Assembly: GCA_019321725.1 (NCBI GenBank)
Contig: CM033123.1
Coordinates: 1,806,960 to 1,870,959, forward strand
From: Paulownia fortunei
Lineage: Eukaryota > Streptophyta > Magnoliopsida > Lamiales > Paulowniaceae
Reading direction: 5' to 3'
DNA: 64,000 nucleotides
Positions 1 to 13,567 of the stretch are shown here, one piece after another. Every line of letters starts with the position of its first letter. Within the stretch, counting starts at the first letter, position 1. The notes under the pieces are model-generated. The model was given only the letters and a program-made list of their open reading frames with translations, ran no database searches and had not been told where the DNA came from. Position numbers and translations under genes: made by a program.

Positions 1-299
1 TGAAGTGGCTTTTTCTGTCAGAGGTTAAGAAATTAAATTTGGTGAATATAACAAAGTATTAGCAATCAAACTGGTCCAATTCAGCACAAATTTAAAGAAA
101 TTTATACTACTTTGTAAGTGAAAATTTGTTAAATTCAACTTCTTTCCACAGTCATCAATAAGATTTTTATATTAAACCTATAGACTGCCTTAAGCAAAGA
201 TGATGGATTTTGCCCAAGAATGTTTTCAAGAGTTTCAAGAAGTAATATACACCAAAGCAAAAGAAATTATATCAAATCCTGAATGGCCAAAAAGGATAC

Positions 300-3200
300 T
301 GGTTTGAGAAATCAGTAACTTTTTCCTCTCCTTCCGCGGAGGTTTCCTATTCACTGCAGAGCCATCAAGTTCCGGACTGATTTCCGCTCTAGAACTTAAA
401 GACTTACAAAGCTCTGCAAAGATGAAAAAACAATAAATTTTATAGATTTTGTAGAAGATGAGGAAAGGAAGCATTTTAGTGAAACATTGGCATCAATACT
501 AATGCAACTGGCAGAACAGACATCAAATTATGTTAAAAGAAGCTGTTACATGTCTAAACTATTTACAGCAAACTAAAAAAAAATTGGTCATCAAGTATGC
601 CAATTCCAAATTCAAATGGTAATCTTTTTGCAATGTGATTGATGAAAAGATCAAAGCATAAGTGCTTCAAATTATTCCTTGGAGCTTCAACGATGTAATC
701 TGATAACAGAAATTTTGAATAAATTAAACTAGATCTATACCTGACTCTATCTATCTGTTAGCTCAATTCTCCTGTGAATGGTTCCCCACATCAGAACATC
801 TAAAGCACTTCTAACCCTTAGGCATCAGATTTTGGTTTTCACATAAGATGACTCAGAGATATGAAAGATAATTTCTTAACAAAGAAAACAAGATGTTGTA
901 CAACATAATCAACGTTTAATCCGTTCCCGCACTTTATCAATACACATATATTGCTTTTCCTTTGATATACTTTATTCTTTATTTCCTCTGATGTAACTAT
1001 ATATTTATAAGAAAATGTTCGCAAAAAATGCAATGCAACAATTGTCATGCAACAAAAAAAACCTCAAAAATACCAAATACCAATGGATAATTAAAATTAA
1101 CTGAAACCTGCATGTGCAGCGTACTGACTGGCCTTGATTGGCTTCTTACAAGCTTTGCAGCATACCTTCAAGACAAATAAACACATGTTCACTACTTTCT
1201 GGGCTTGTTACAGATGAAGATCTCATGAGATAATCACAAGAGCATTAGTCATCAGTAAAAGCAATAAGATTTTTGTGTATATTTAGAAAGGTGAAAAGCA
1301 ATTGCAGTTAAATGTAGGACAAAAAGAAATATTATATTATCACAAGCATCTATGGACCATGCAGATCAGTCCATTAACTTAATAACCCTTATTTCATCTC
1401 CTAACTCTGTCAACCTCAAGCATCATGGTTTAAACTTTTTAACTTTACTGGGAGTCAACTTGTAACTTCAGTGACACGCTTTTGGATTTTCACAAGTAAG
1501 ATGCCGAAGCATTATAAGGCATATGCAAATGTACACCACCAGAGGAATATCATTTCATCTTATTTTGACAACAATAACATCTCAAGTATGTATATTTCAT
1601 TATTTATTACAAACTTCTTCCTAAATTACATCATACAAACATGCACTTTATCAGCTGGCCGTCCTATATTCCTCGCCACTGCCAAAGAAATTTGACCTTA
1701 CACTGTTTGTTCCATAAAAAAAATATTTTCTGAGCTAATGTTTTGCTAGTAGTTAATAGGATTCCTATCGGCCTGTAAACATGGCAACGTCTTTACCATA
1801 CTAATGGCTTCAACTTTGTTGTTCTATGGGTCGAGATTCAATACCATACTTTATAAACAAAGAGTACTTACCATCCGATCTTTTAACCTACAAATTGCAC
1901 AAAGTATTCAGTATCATGGACTTCTATACCACTTTGATCTAAAGTTGATGCATTGGATGGTTCCGCAACAAGTTTCAATTGGTAAAAATCCATTATAAGC
2001 CACAAAATCTAGCTTTTCAAATTTCAAGTCTGGATCCTGATACAGAAAAAAACATCTTGGCTCTTTCTTTTTTTCTTTTCTATTTTTTTTTCCCAGTGTT
2101 ACAATATAAAATAAGTAGGTCCACAGTGAAATATCTTTGTTTCATATCTCATTTAATACTCTTGTAGTACCAAAGCAACAGACTGTAAGACATTATGATT
2201 CCTGTACTATAACAATTACATGATTTTTATCTATAAACACATTAACACTTTGGAAAAGTAAAATTTTGTGATAAAAAGCTTAGATGAGCAAGTTTCCAAG
2301 CCTTACCAAATCTAAAGGATCTGTCATCGGCCTCAAACCAAAAATATGCATATCTACAAGAGAAAATCAACCAGAATGAAGTCCAGAGATCGGAAGCCGA
2401 AGTCACGTAAAAGAGCCAGGGACAAGATGCAGTGCGACACAATTATTTGCACGACCCAACATAACTGGGACTCTAGTCTTTAAGGACATAAAGAAATTAT
2501 TGACATCTAATAAAATCCTGCAATATGTGCACATCAAATAACAGTATTGAAATTTAGCCACCATTTGGATGCTCTTTTAACTTTCTCTTGTTATCTCAAA
2601 CAGAACTGCATTTTCGATGCAACCATAATGGCCTTGTTCTTTATAATTTACTAAAAAGATAGATTTGAATGCAACCATAATGGCCTTGTTCTTTATAATT
2701 TACTAAAAAGATAGATTTGAATGCAACCATAATGGCCATCTCAAACATAATTTAAAAGTTACTCCCCCACTATAGGGCCACAGGGTAGGAGCTTAGTTAG
2801 ATCGTGAAAATTGGAGTTCACACAAAGAATATCTTAGACTTTCTCTCTCTTTATGTTGAATACTCACATATAAAGGAAGCACACAGATTTGAATGAATAA
2901 AATTATATTATGAACCACAACCAGCACTTTCTCCACCTCAAATTGTCATTTTTCCACTATATAATATAAGATTCAAGTACTGTTTAGGATTGATAGTTTC
3001 CATCTACATATCAGAAACTAAGCATGAACTATACCTTCTTCATCAAGCAAATTTGCTTCATCCGCCTCATGTAATTCTCTCCTTATGTACCGTGCAGCTA
3101 GCTTCTGGTGGCCAATTTCCTCTGCAGGGATAAGAGAGAAAGAGCAAGAACAGGAGATCGAAATATATTACACATTAAATGTCAGATTGTCAATTGCACA

Positions 3201-4146
3201 GTCTAGACTTGGTCTCTCAAGCTAGATGACAGAAGAAAATTAGGATCAATAAAAAGAAGCTTATGAATAAAAGAATTAATTTAATTATTCTTTTTTGTGA
3301 CTTCACACAAGCTACACAAGACTTTATTAAGTTATAATAATTTCTCAGCCGTCATACTTTTCTTGTCAACTAACTATTACAATTACTCATTATAAGTTGA
3401 GAGTTTCTGCTATGAAGTAGACAAAGATGCAAGGATTTCTTCCTGCATATTCACAAATACATAGCGACACATGGGATACAGGAGTGCAAGTGTGTGCAAG
3501 AGAGGGAAGGGGATTCAAACATGACGACATGACATCGATATAGTTCAGACTTAAGAGGAATTAACAATTAACACATAAGCTCTTCCAAATGAGTTTTTTA
3601 ATCAGATGACACAGAGATTAATACAAATCAGAAGGGCCTTTTTCAAAGATTAATTATCACACAAAAGGTGGTCATCTGCTGTACAACTGTTAAGCTAAAG
3701 CAAAAGGCAAAATGGAGCGCATATAACTTTATAATTATAGTTGGCTCACCTCATGAAGCTTACTTAAATCCTCACCTAAATCCACTCATAACCTTTCCCC
3801 ACTCTTATCTCAGTACCTGGGCTAAAATTTGGTTAAATTACGTGTTACCATAAATTCTTATCAGAGCTACCTTCGCATCATTTCTGTTGACAATGAGTTT
3901 GAGACTGTTAGGAATTTTACAAATTGACAAGCACATTATCTTATGGATTACAAACAGAATAATCTATAATTGAATATGCCTCTCATGACTGCATTATACT
4001 CCATGAGACAACTGCAATCAGGTCGCACACGCAACCAAATCTTAAGATGAGTTCACACTTTTACCTGTTACAGTTTGCGAGACACTTCCAGCATCTAGAA
4101 GCCTCGCCAAGGCTGTCATTTTTCCACTCCCAATAGAGCATACCAT
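300..4146 (-). CDS. SGF11: SAGA-associated factor 11 (SGF11)-like protein, 3' end possibly outside window
   Basis: Five coding exons on the minus strand join in phase: 4146-4065, 3121-3035, 2353-2307, 1165-1108 and 413-300. The start MVCSIGSGKMTALARLL resembles plant SGF11 proteins. It is followed by a helical segment (GHQKLAARYIRRELHEADEA) and an Sgf11-type zinc finger with Cys-x2-Cys, His and Cys ligands (CKACKKPIKASQYAAHAELC), then a basic tail containing KPPRKERKK. In yeast and Arabidopsis SGF11 belongs to the deubiquitinating module of SAGA, which removes ubiquitin from histone H2B in the nucleus. About 129 residues are readable, while I remember the family as nearer 180. Either a last exon lies beyond the left edge (a possible acceptor sits near base 14) or the reading frame simply continues past 300 to the stop near 235. 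Exons 1-4 are secure; the 3' end is not. Confidence 0.85.
2617..2736. repeat. 52-bp tandem repeat, 2.3 copies, inside an SGF11 intron
   Basis: Copies start at 2617, 2669 and 2721, spaced exactly 52 bases, each beginning atgcaaccataatggcc. The copies are virtually identical, so the duplication is recent. It lies in the intron between exons 2 and 3 of the SGF11-like gene and should not affect the protein. Confidence 0.95.
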
Positions 4147-5527
4147 CAAAAACTGAACTGTGTACCCTACAAACTTCCAGCAAGAGTAATTCATGTGACA
4201 AAAATAAAAATAAGTCAGAAGCTAAACTGAAATACATTTACGTCACAGAATTAAAACAATCAAAAGTCCACAAAACAAGTTTAATTAATACATGCAAAAT
4301 TTTACATCCCGTGCATTAGTTACTGAGGAATGATAACTGGTTACTACTTACTGGTCCTCAATATTAAATGCAAAAGCAATATATTAACTTGTCTCAGACT
4401 ATGGGCTCATTCGACTTAAATTACTTTTTCGATTCAGATGATTTGAAAAATCAATAAATCCCTCTCTCCTAAATAATGCTCATATTTCCTTTTTGGGACA
4501 TCCAGAAATAATGTTTCATTTCCTAAAATGGAAATATTCTTTCCAAAAGTACCTTCCAACCTTAAAATAATGATGCAACACCACCAGGGCAAAACTTTAG
4601 AAATACTTTAAACTTTCACTTTTTATTCACAGAGAATCAATTTGAGAAGATAAGATGGATCAATTTTATGAAAGCCTACCACGATTTTTTCTTAACAAAT
4701 GCATTTTAGTTGAAATTTAGGTTTTTTCTTTTTTTCTCTTACTTGTAATTGAATTTTGAATTGTTTCAAAATAATTGATCTTTCTTAACAACTTTTTCTC
4801 AACTCAATAAAACAAAACTCAATTGTTTCTATTTAATTATTGAAAAAAATAAATTCTAAACCCAACAGGCCATAAGGGTGGGTTTGGCAAAAATTGGAAA
4901 AGTGATAATGAGAATATGCATGTTAGGAAAATTGATTTTATCGAAATTGGGGTTAGCCAAAAGCTACCATTTTGTAACATCTGGCATGTACAGCCTATAA
5001 CTATTATATATGTTTCCTGGGAAGAAAAGAAAAGCAATAAACAGCATCCCACATTAATACAAGGGTATGGGAAAGCACACACAGAAAACCATAAATATAG
5101 AACGCCAAAGAGAACAATGCAAAGGACTGATCCAGTCTTTTTTCACTTAAAGAAAAAGCAAATTTTTCACACATGCGTGAACTCCAATCTAATGGTAGCT
5201 CCATGTATCCCAAATTATGATAAAAAATTAAATTCAGAAAATTTTCTTCAAACAGCATTGCATATTATCCTTCGAGCACTGTACAACTCCCGCAACACAA
5301 TGTACTACCAAAAAACCCATCTTCACATGCATAATGTGCTCTAGTTTGCCTCTAGAACAAAACATATCCGGCATTATCATTATACTAACAAAAAGCAAAG
5401 CCAACTCATCCGGATAAAAATTACTAAAAAAATAAAAACATGCAGCAATAGTTCCATTCTGGAATTTAAAGCATCAAATTAAATAATTCCAAAAAAATCA
5501 AAAAATTGAAATTCAGAGAGGCATTAC

Positions 5528-5760
5528 CTCGGCTTTGAAATATCTGATCTCCGGGAAAATTACCCAAAAAAAAAACAAAAGGATTTTTCAGCGAACCGTG
5601 ATATGAAAATTCTGAAACAACTTTAAAATTCGAAAGGAATGTATCATAATCGAGAAAATTGTAATGTAGAATATCTGAAACCCGGAAATTAAGAGAAAAT
5701 TTAATCGGAGAATTTTCTCTCTCTCTAGAAAAATAAAAGGGAATATATATATTTTGTTTT
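5528..5760 (-). other. 5'UTR exon and promoter-proximal region of the SGF11-like gene
   Basis: A minus-strand donor (GCCGAG|gtaatgc) ends an exon at 5528. The next acceptor (tttgtag|GGTACAC) at 4166 leads into the start codon at 4146, giving a 5'UTR intron of about 1.36 kb. The outer exon limit is a guess; CT/GA-rich sequence at 5715-5815, common around plant transcription starts, lies just upstream. Confidence 0.5.
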
Positions 5761-6367
5761 TAATTTTCTCACTCTCTCTCGTATTTAGAGAGGGAGATAG
5801 TGAGAGAAGAGGAGAGCGCAGGCAACAAATAGGAGGGCTGCAATTCCTTTTCCTGAAGTTCTATGCAGTGCCACTTTTTAAATCAAAAGTCGTGGAAAGA
5901 GACAAGAACGCTTTAGGTTACAACAGAGATTGGATGAAGATTCATGTCTGCGACCATATAATTGGGATATCGGGTATTGTTTATTAATTTTCAAAGTTCA
6001 TATTTTGAATATAATTTGAGTTTCGAGAAAATATATTCATTATAATATTATTTTTTTAATCACAAAAAATTATCTATAGTTCAAAAAAATTTTCATTTAT
6101 TATACACACGTACTTTACAAATATAACATATTTTTATGGAAAATTGTTACCAAAAACAAGTCATATAATAAGAAAAGGTACTTAATTATGCTATATAAAA
6201 GGTTAAAATTATAAGTTAGTGTAAGGTACTTATCTTCTAATATTTAAGTTTTATAAAACTCAAAAAAATTGAGAATAAATTGGTAGACTAATAATTAATT
6301 GTAAATTTTTTTGTCACGTATATATAATTTTATTTTCTTAAAATATATCGACTTTCATTATTGGAGC

Positions 6368-6574
6368 CACGTGTGGGCAAGGATTCCTGCGGTTATCTGC
6401 CTTAACTGGGCTGTAACGTGAACTTGCCACTTGATTGGGCTGGATCAATTTTTAAAGCCTAGTGTTTGTCCTCCCAGGTTCAGGATGAGCAGGTTTTGGC
6501 CCAATAGACAAAGCACAGCTTAAGTATGGACCCATCTTAGAGATTTTATTGGGCTCATACTGATTTTTGGCCCA
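6368..6574. promoter_or_regulatory. G-box plus cluster of site II (TGGGCY) motifs
   Basis: A CACGTG G-box at 6368-6373 is followed by five site II type motifs: TGGGCT at 6407, 6436 and 6550, and the reverse-strand form GGCCCA at 6498 and 6569. Site II elements bind TCP factors and are typical of plant housekeeping promoters. The cluster lies about 0.6-0.8 kb upstream of the inferred SGF11 first exon, the only gene nearby, so it probably belongs to that promoter. Confidence 0.45.
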
Positions 6575-8399
6575 GTTATATTATGTTATTAAAAGAAGAT
6601 TTCTAGTCGTTGTATATGATTGGCTGCATGTCGGATACTAATGTAAAAAAAAAAAAAAAAAAAAAAAAATGTAGGATATTAATGGGAAATTATAAAATTA
6701 TTTATACATGTTCATCATTTAATTTACAAAAATTAGTTTTGATGCTTATATTCCTCGATTAATTACACACATTGATACACCTGCTACGTGATTATAGTAG
6801 AATTCTATTGCACTACTGTTCCAAAAAAAAAATAAAAAAAGAAGTTGGAATATTGTAATACTAAATAAAAACACAACATATGTATCTTTATCAGTTTCTC
6901 ACTCTATTCAAACAAAACTGCATCGCAATATTTATTTTAGTTGTTAATTTTTATTTGTTTAAAAGGAAACTTTTAAAACAAAAATATTATTTTATTTGGC
7001 TCAATGTGCAATTCATAGTAATATAGTTAGAATTTAATTGGACATTTTTAAATAGAATAAAAGAACAATTATTATTTATTTTTTTATGAGTGAACATATT
7101 GAATAATTTTAATGTCTAGAAGATTTATCTATTCAAACTTTTGGACTTTAGTTTTATTAAGTCTTGGTTCTCTTATCACCTTGCAAATTAATCATAAAGA
7201 TAAAAAGGAAAAAAAGAAGAAAAGAGAGAGAGAGAGAGGGAGAAAATAGGAAGATCAATAAATCACAAATCTAAATATTGATGATAATATCAAACGTGCA
7301 AACCATGCATTGTACTCGTGCCTATGTTTTCAACAACTTGTACTATTGCGTTACAATTTTAATAAATAAAAATCTGGTCTTGATCCCTTGAGTAATCTCC
7401 ATCCAATTTATTGGATTTAATTTTAGTACTACATAGAGTTAAATTTCGTATTGAACTTATCTTTTTAACTACTTGAGAGAATTTGAAATTCAATATATAT
7501 TAATGGTAAAAGTATACAATAACTCCTGTAAATAAATAAATAAATAACAACATGATGTATTATGAGTTTAAACATGTTAAGTCTAAGAGATTAATTGATT
7601 CTATAAGTCAACAAAATAAATTAAATCATAATAATTAGGTTAAGTCTGTTAAGGTCTAAATCCATGAAAACCTTCTAATGTATACTATAAATATCGTCAA
7701 TTTTCATAATTCAAATGTAATTAATTTATTTAGTTCTCTATTTGAGAATTATCAATTTATTTTGATTTTGTTTTGAGTGTCAGATAATTTTTGTCGATCA
7801 TCCCCAACGACCTAATCAACTAACAACTTACATGTCATATGTAGGAATCAATCTAAAAATTAAAAACTCGAGAAATTAAAGTTTAAAAATTTAGAAATTC
7901 ATATCATATAACAGCGTATTTAACGCCTTAAACAAATGATAGAATTTCTTTCAAAAGCACCAAACACATTGGCATGAGTCCCTTTTCTTTGATGAATATT
8001 CCATTGCTTTGTGCATGCCAACATTTTATACCTACTGAAAATATGATGGGACCATCAATTGATGAAAAATTGGACCTTGCTAGGTTCCACACACGTACCC
8101 TAACAATTGAATCTAATCATATGGATAATTAGGACCCTCTTAAGTCTATTAGAAAACAAAACCAATTGATTAATTAACATAATAATTGTCTGCCTTAAGA
8201 CAGCCACAAATCATGGATTTGCTAGTTTGGTTGCCACAAACTGGCTAAAGAGTGCATATTTTGTTTTTCGAAATATGATGAAAAGACATAAGTGCCCACA
8301 AGCCACTAGAATATGTGCACTTAGAAAATTTTATTCCCATTATTTAAGTGGCAAGCCACTAAAATTTGGACATTTGATTAGCTGCGTAAACGAATTGAA

Positions 8400-8720
8400 T
8401 CAAACTAAATATATTATTATTTAAATTTATTTAAAAAATTTATCGAGTTTTAAAAATTATATTTAAAATTGATTTGATTATTAATCGAATCGAGCTTGAA
8501 CGTATTTTATTCAAATCAAACTCGAGTAACTTTATCTTTTTATATATTTTTTATTATTTTTTTATAAATCGAGTCAAAATTTAAATCTTATTGAATGGAA
8601 AAATATATTCAAATTTGGTATGTTGTATTAACAATCAAGATCAAATGAACTTTTAATAATCAATTTTAAGTCGAGTATCGAATAATTTGATTTGTTTTGA
8701 ACTTCACCTTTGATTGCTTT
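8400..8720. repeat. Degenerate AT-rich repeat relic with tcgag/ctcga motifs
   Basis: This stretch repeats short motifs on both strands around tcgagtt, aatcgaatcgagctt, caaactcgagtaa, aaatcgagtc and agtcgagtatcg. Such motif-rich DNA is common in decayed plant interspersed repeats. I could not find clean terminal repeats or a target-site duplication, so no family is assigned. Confidence 0.25.
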
Positions 8721-11204
8721 CCTCATGAAGGTTGTTTTGGGCATTTTGGTCCCATTTGTTTAGTTTTAATTGGTAATGGATTAAGGGATGCTTAATAATA
8801 GTATTCTATCTTCAAAATATGTATTTAGAAATATTAAATATTTACAATACGAATATTTCATACTCACTTTTTCCTTGAATATATGCTTCTTCCAGGGCAT
8901 AAAATGAAAAAATTGTTAAAATTCAAACTAATTTATCATTTTTTTTTTGTAATTATAAGTTTTTTTTTTTTTTTTAATTTTGTATGAGGTTGCTTGGTAA
9001 CATTAACAATGTAAAATTTAATAGATATTAAAAAACATTTTTTTTAAAAAAAAAAAGACAATGAGTGTGTCTGTAGTGTGCAAGCACACACATTAAGATA
9101 TACCCCATCCAGTCCATGAGAATGTGATATGAAATAATTTTTTGGGTTGGCACACATCATGTGATGTGATTCACCAACAAACATCACAAATATTATATAA
9201 TTTACAAATATATATACATACTATACATATATATGTATGTATATTTGTATGTTACATATTTATTTATTTCCTATCATTGTTCATTAAATTGGAAATTGTA
9301 GGGACGACTAACCAATTGACCTATTATAATTTTAAAGTTACCCATTTTAGATTATTCTTTACCAATTCTTTCTGTCCCCATCCCATGTCTAACATACATA
9401 TAAAATATATATAACTGTATACATACATATATATATATATATTAATTTATCAATTTTCATTAATTTATAAATCGTGGACGACTAATCAATTGACCTATTA
9501 AAAAGTTTAAATTCAATTATGTAGCCACTTTAGAAAATTCTTTAAAATTTAATAATATTCAAAAACCTAAACATGGGACGGTGGCAGTCATCGGATGGAA
9601 TCAAGTTCAATCCAATTTTTCAGCTCAATTAAATGGGAGTTTATTAGTCAATGACAAGGAATAACAATAACAAAAATACCACCATGACGTTAGAAATAAT
9701 CAAGAATTAAACTTGATGACTTGATCTTTTCAACCTACAAATTAGAATCCCACAATTTCTTCTATCTTCAAATTCTTAAATAATTTAAGAGCCCAATAAT
9801 TTCTTGCCAACGTGTTTGTTCGTATTACAATTAACATTATTTGTAGTAAAATATAAACGTTTATTATATTAAACAATATATTCAATAACAAAAAAATATT
9901 ATAATTTTTTTTTTGTTGAAAAAAAAAAAACACATGTCGTCGGCTGATAAAGAGAGACGAAATAGTATAATGAATGTAATTTTGACAAGGTAGGGTGAAA
10001 TGCGAATTGCCCTATATTCTAATTTTTAGAGTAATAATTTAAACATGAATTATAAATATTGAAACATTTGGTTTTAATTATCATGAACTTAAATGCCAGA
10101 TATGAACATGTACTTATCTTTTAAATTGTGTATCGAAAAAGACTAACTAATTGGATTTACAGCACTCTTGAGAGAAATTTAAAATCCACTGTTTTTGATC
10201 AGCACATGATTGAAGATGACTGATTGATTACACAGAAGGACAGATAATTTAAACCTGTCAAGCAACATAAAATGTCTGCACAACTGGCTTCTGAATGTCC
10301 TTTCAATTTTCAGCTCTATAAAAACACGACTTTGGTACTTAAATCCACTGTATAATCAAGAAGTGGACAAACAAAACCATGTGGTCCTGTTAATCCCAAT
10401 TATCATGTGAACAACAGAAAAGCAAGCTTGCTTATATATATATATATATGTGTGTAAACTAAAAAATCTTTTTTTTTTTTTATTGCTCTAATCTTTTTTT
10501 TTAAAAAAAATTCTTGAAATGTTTTCAAATACGGATTCATTTTTTAAAATTTGATTTTTTTTTAATAATATACTTAAAAAATTTAATTTTTTTTAATCTT
10601 ATTTAAAATTTGGTAGGTTGTTTAAGTTCAATTTGTACACGAAACTCGAGAATGAGATAAGAGCAGTGGCAATTGCTAACTTGGAATGATTTCTTTTTTT
10701 TTTTTTTTTTTGTAGAATACAAATCTGTTTTGTCTTCATCTTAAAGAGTTCCCACATAAATTGACTACTCTTTTTGGATGAATGTTACAGGCCTCACAAG
10801 TCACAATTGATAGATAAATAGCTGGGGCTTCCCTGTATTTTGAGAAGTAGTCTTCATGTAATTTTGAAGTTGGCATTTTAGAGAATCAAATTTTGGGGTC
10901 TTTCAAAAAAGAAAACTTTTTGAGGTGTAAGTGCACATCACATGAAAAAGAGGAGTAATTTTTCTCTTTTGTGGATGCCTCAGGCAGGTGAGATGTATTC
11001 TTTTTTATATAATTGACATGTGAATGATTAACTAATCGATGTTTTTTTCTGTAATAAATACTAGAATAATAGCAGTTTATATACATTTAAATTTGATATT
11101 CGACACGTTAATTTTTGTTATTATACAGTCATTTATTCTACATACGACCTAAAAGTGAGGGCTGATAGCTCATCCACTACCGAGTACACTCACAAAGGGC
11201 CAAA

Positions 11205-11910
11205 ATATTCTTTTGAGAATTTGAACCACCAATCCTTCATGTTATTCCCAAATGTTTTATCATTATACTATTTCAAGATGGAGCAACCAAATGAGATGTT
11301 AAGCAATACCATGATGGTGATTTTGCATAATTATTTACACAAGTTCATAGTTTATTTAATGTCGATCTATGGGAGTATTGTGATTATTTATCTTGTTCAA
11401 TATCGACTTGTGAATTTAATTGATGTCACTAAACACATAAATACTTTTAGATCAATTCTTGATAAATTCAGTATTCAAAAAATTAATCAAAATAATTAAA
11501 TTTAAGTTATATGCACCAAAAGTTGAACTATTTTAACACGACTAAAAAATTTAGTTCATACTCTCTTTTGAATTTGAACCACCGATCATTCATGTTATAT
11601 ACAAACCCTTTATCATTTCACCACTTAAAAAATGGGCAACCAAATGAGATGTTAAGCAATATCATGATGGTAATTTTGCATAACTATTTACACAAGTTCA
11701 TAGTTTATTTAATATTGACCTAATGGGAGTATGTTTTGTTCAAGATCGACTTGTGAATTTAACTGACGTCACTAAACATATAAATACTTTTAAATCAATT
11801 CTTGATAAATTTAGTATTCAAAAAATTAATTAAAATAATTAAATTTAAATTATGTTCACCAAGAGTTGAACCATTTCAACACGGCTAAAAAATTTAGTTC
11901 ATACTCCAAA
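11205..11910. repeat. Direct tandem duplication, unit about 343-353 bp
   Basis: Matching anchors recur at fixed spacing: ttgaaccacc at 11221 and 11574, caaccaaatgagatgttaag at 11284 and 11636, gacttgtgaatttaa at 11405 and 11748. A third, partial copy starts near 11865 (gttgaaccatttcaacacgg versus gttgaactattttaacacga at 11522). Spacing drops from about 352 to 343 because copy 2 lacks about nine bases after tgggagtat. The copies differ at scattered positions. The open frames inside, at 11155-11499 and 11511-11723, exist because of the duplication, and I do not call them genes. Confidence 0.85.
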
Positions 11911-13404
11911 ATGAGTAAATTCATATTGGCAACAATACCCCAAGTCCCCTAACTCTTTAATTGCACGGCTTAACTTGTGAAAGGGTCAATAAGAAAAATC
12001 AACAAAAAGCTTATTTGCAGACGTTTTCAATTTCTAAGGTGCCTTTTGATTGATACTAATTTTATCTCACATGTTGTTGCTTCTTCTTCTTTCTTACCCA
12101 ATATGAATAATATGTTTTTTTCTGACATGTTTTTTTAGTAATTAGTTGTATAAGTAAACATTATTATAGACATGAAAGGAACTACATCTATCTAAGCTTC
12201 TTAAACATTTTAGTAAAATAATTGAAGTTGGCTTGCCTACTCAACATGAGAAGTCTTGCTAGTTTGTACCTTGGGTGGAAGGAGTAAACCAAGAATCAAC
12301 TTTTACATAATGTTGCAAACTACAACAAAACGACATTCCATTTATAGAACCATCAATATTAATCATTTGATGTAGCCCACTTTACCTTGACCTAATAAGC
12401 ACCTTTTTCTTTTGGAAAGATAGAAATTTTAGGATTCTACTATTGCATACTACCTTAGTTGATAATTACACTTGTGAATAGGTAGAATTGAAATGCAACC
12501 CTCATTTCAACTAGACAAAGTAAATTTTTCCATAAAAAATGTAATATATCTCTATTTTTTGGTATCTATCTTACAAAATATCAAAAAATATCTAAAGATA
12601 TGATCCCCCTATCAATTATACATATAAATTATGTCTCTCAACCAAGGGCAAACATAAATATTATTTGACTTTTCACTCATTTTTCAAATTTACATCAAAG
12701 CAAAGTCATGGTAGACAAGAATCTTGAATTGCAAAAGGTTAATGCTACAACAAAACAACAAAACATGAATGGGACTATGGTTGCATCTTTCTTCAACATA
12801 GCTCTCAAAAAAGCCAGCAATTCCAAAAATACAACAACCACAAAAGCCCTTTATTTCCATTCTCTCATTTTTCACCTTTTAAGTAAATTTAAAACGTTTT
12901 CATAAACAACATTATATTCCAAATTTATGTATCACCCCTTGTCTGTCAATTTAATATACAACCACAAAACTATTGTTTTCATTCTCTCAAGATAATTTCA
13001 TAATTTAGAAAGACAATATGTACTCTTACTTATACCGCCTTTGATTTATTAACCACTGCTTAAATCATCTTAGATTTATCATTTCTTGTTTATTTAAAAA
13101 AAAAATATCAATATAATATACTTAAAGACATAACATTTATTTAGAACATTTCTTACTATAAAAAATTATTTTATTATAATCAAAGATAGTTAATATGCAT
13201 ATTTTCTCAATTTAAACACTTGTCCAAAAAAATTAAAACTTCCACCACAAAATAAAAAAATAAAAAAATAGAGAACATATAATAATTAGTTCATTTCAAA
13301 GCACCATACAACGGCCCCTCCCTCGCGCATAGCCAGAAGCCAAATTCAACGCATGGGATCATTTCAAGCAGCCGGTCGGCTCTACCAACGGTCATCCATC
13401 ATTC

Positions 13405-13412
13405 CACGTGTC
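13405..13412 (+). promoter_or_regulatory. G-box/ABRE (CACGTGTC) in the NHX promoter
   Basis: ccACGTGTCC contains the ABRE core ACGTGTC overlapping a CACGTG G-box, about 75 bases upstream of the likely TATA box. bZIP factors of the ABF/AREB group bind such elements under abscisic acid, salt and drought, which would fit an NHX antiporter. The function here is inferred from the motif alone. Confidence 0.45.
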
Positions 13413-13480
13413 CCTTCTATTTTTCCAAATTTGTATAGTACCTCCGGAGTCCAGTCATGATCTCTCTTACAAGCTGCACG

Positions 13481-13487
13481 TATATAT
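13481..13487 (+). promoter_or_regulatory. Probable TATA box of the NHX gene
   Basis: TATATAT lies just upstream of a pyrimidine-rich tract (ccctccatctctctg), where a plant transcription start would be expected at about 13510. Confidence 0.4.
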
Positions 13488-13524
13488 GTTCTTTCTCGGA
13501 CCCTCCATCTCTCTGTCGATTTCC

Positions 13525-13527
<3 letters not shown>

Positions 13528-13560
<33 letters not shown>

Positions 13561-13567
13561 ACACACA
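13528..13567. repeat. (CT)n(CA)n microsatellite in the NHX leader
   Basis: A CT dinucleotide run passes directly into CA dinucleotides in the inferred NHX 5'UTR. Confidence 0.9.

Larger units (their letters stand above)
6600..13380. other. Gene-poor AT-rich intergenic region
   Basis: I see no supported gene here. Open frames of 60-114 codons occur (for example at 8227-8424, 9142-9414 and 11155-11499), but they lack recognisable domains, splice structure or coding-like composition. Simple repeats include a run of 25 A at 6645-6669, a TA stretch near 10435-10449 and several long A or T runs. The only larger structures are the AT-rich repeat relic near 8.4-8.7 kb and the tandem duplication at 11.2-11.9 kb. 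Confidence 0.6.

Noticed and set aside
4837..5344. Overlapping frames of 81-142 codons
   Set aside because: They lie in the SGF11 leader intron and do not resemble known proteins.
11155..11499. 114-codon frame in the duplicated region
   Set aside because: Its second half is repeated in the tandem copy at 11511-11723, composition is AT-driven, no domain is visible, and no good start or promoter is seen.
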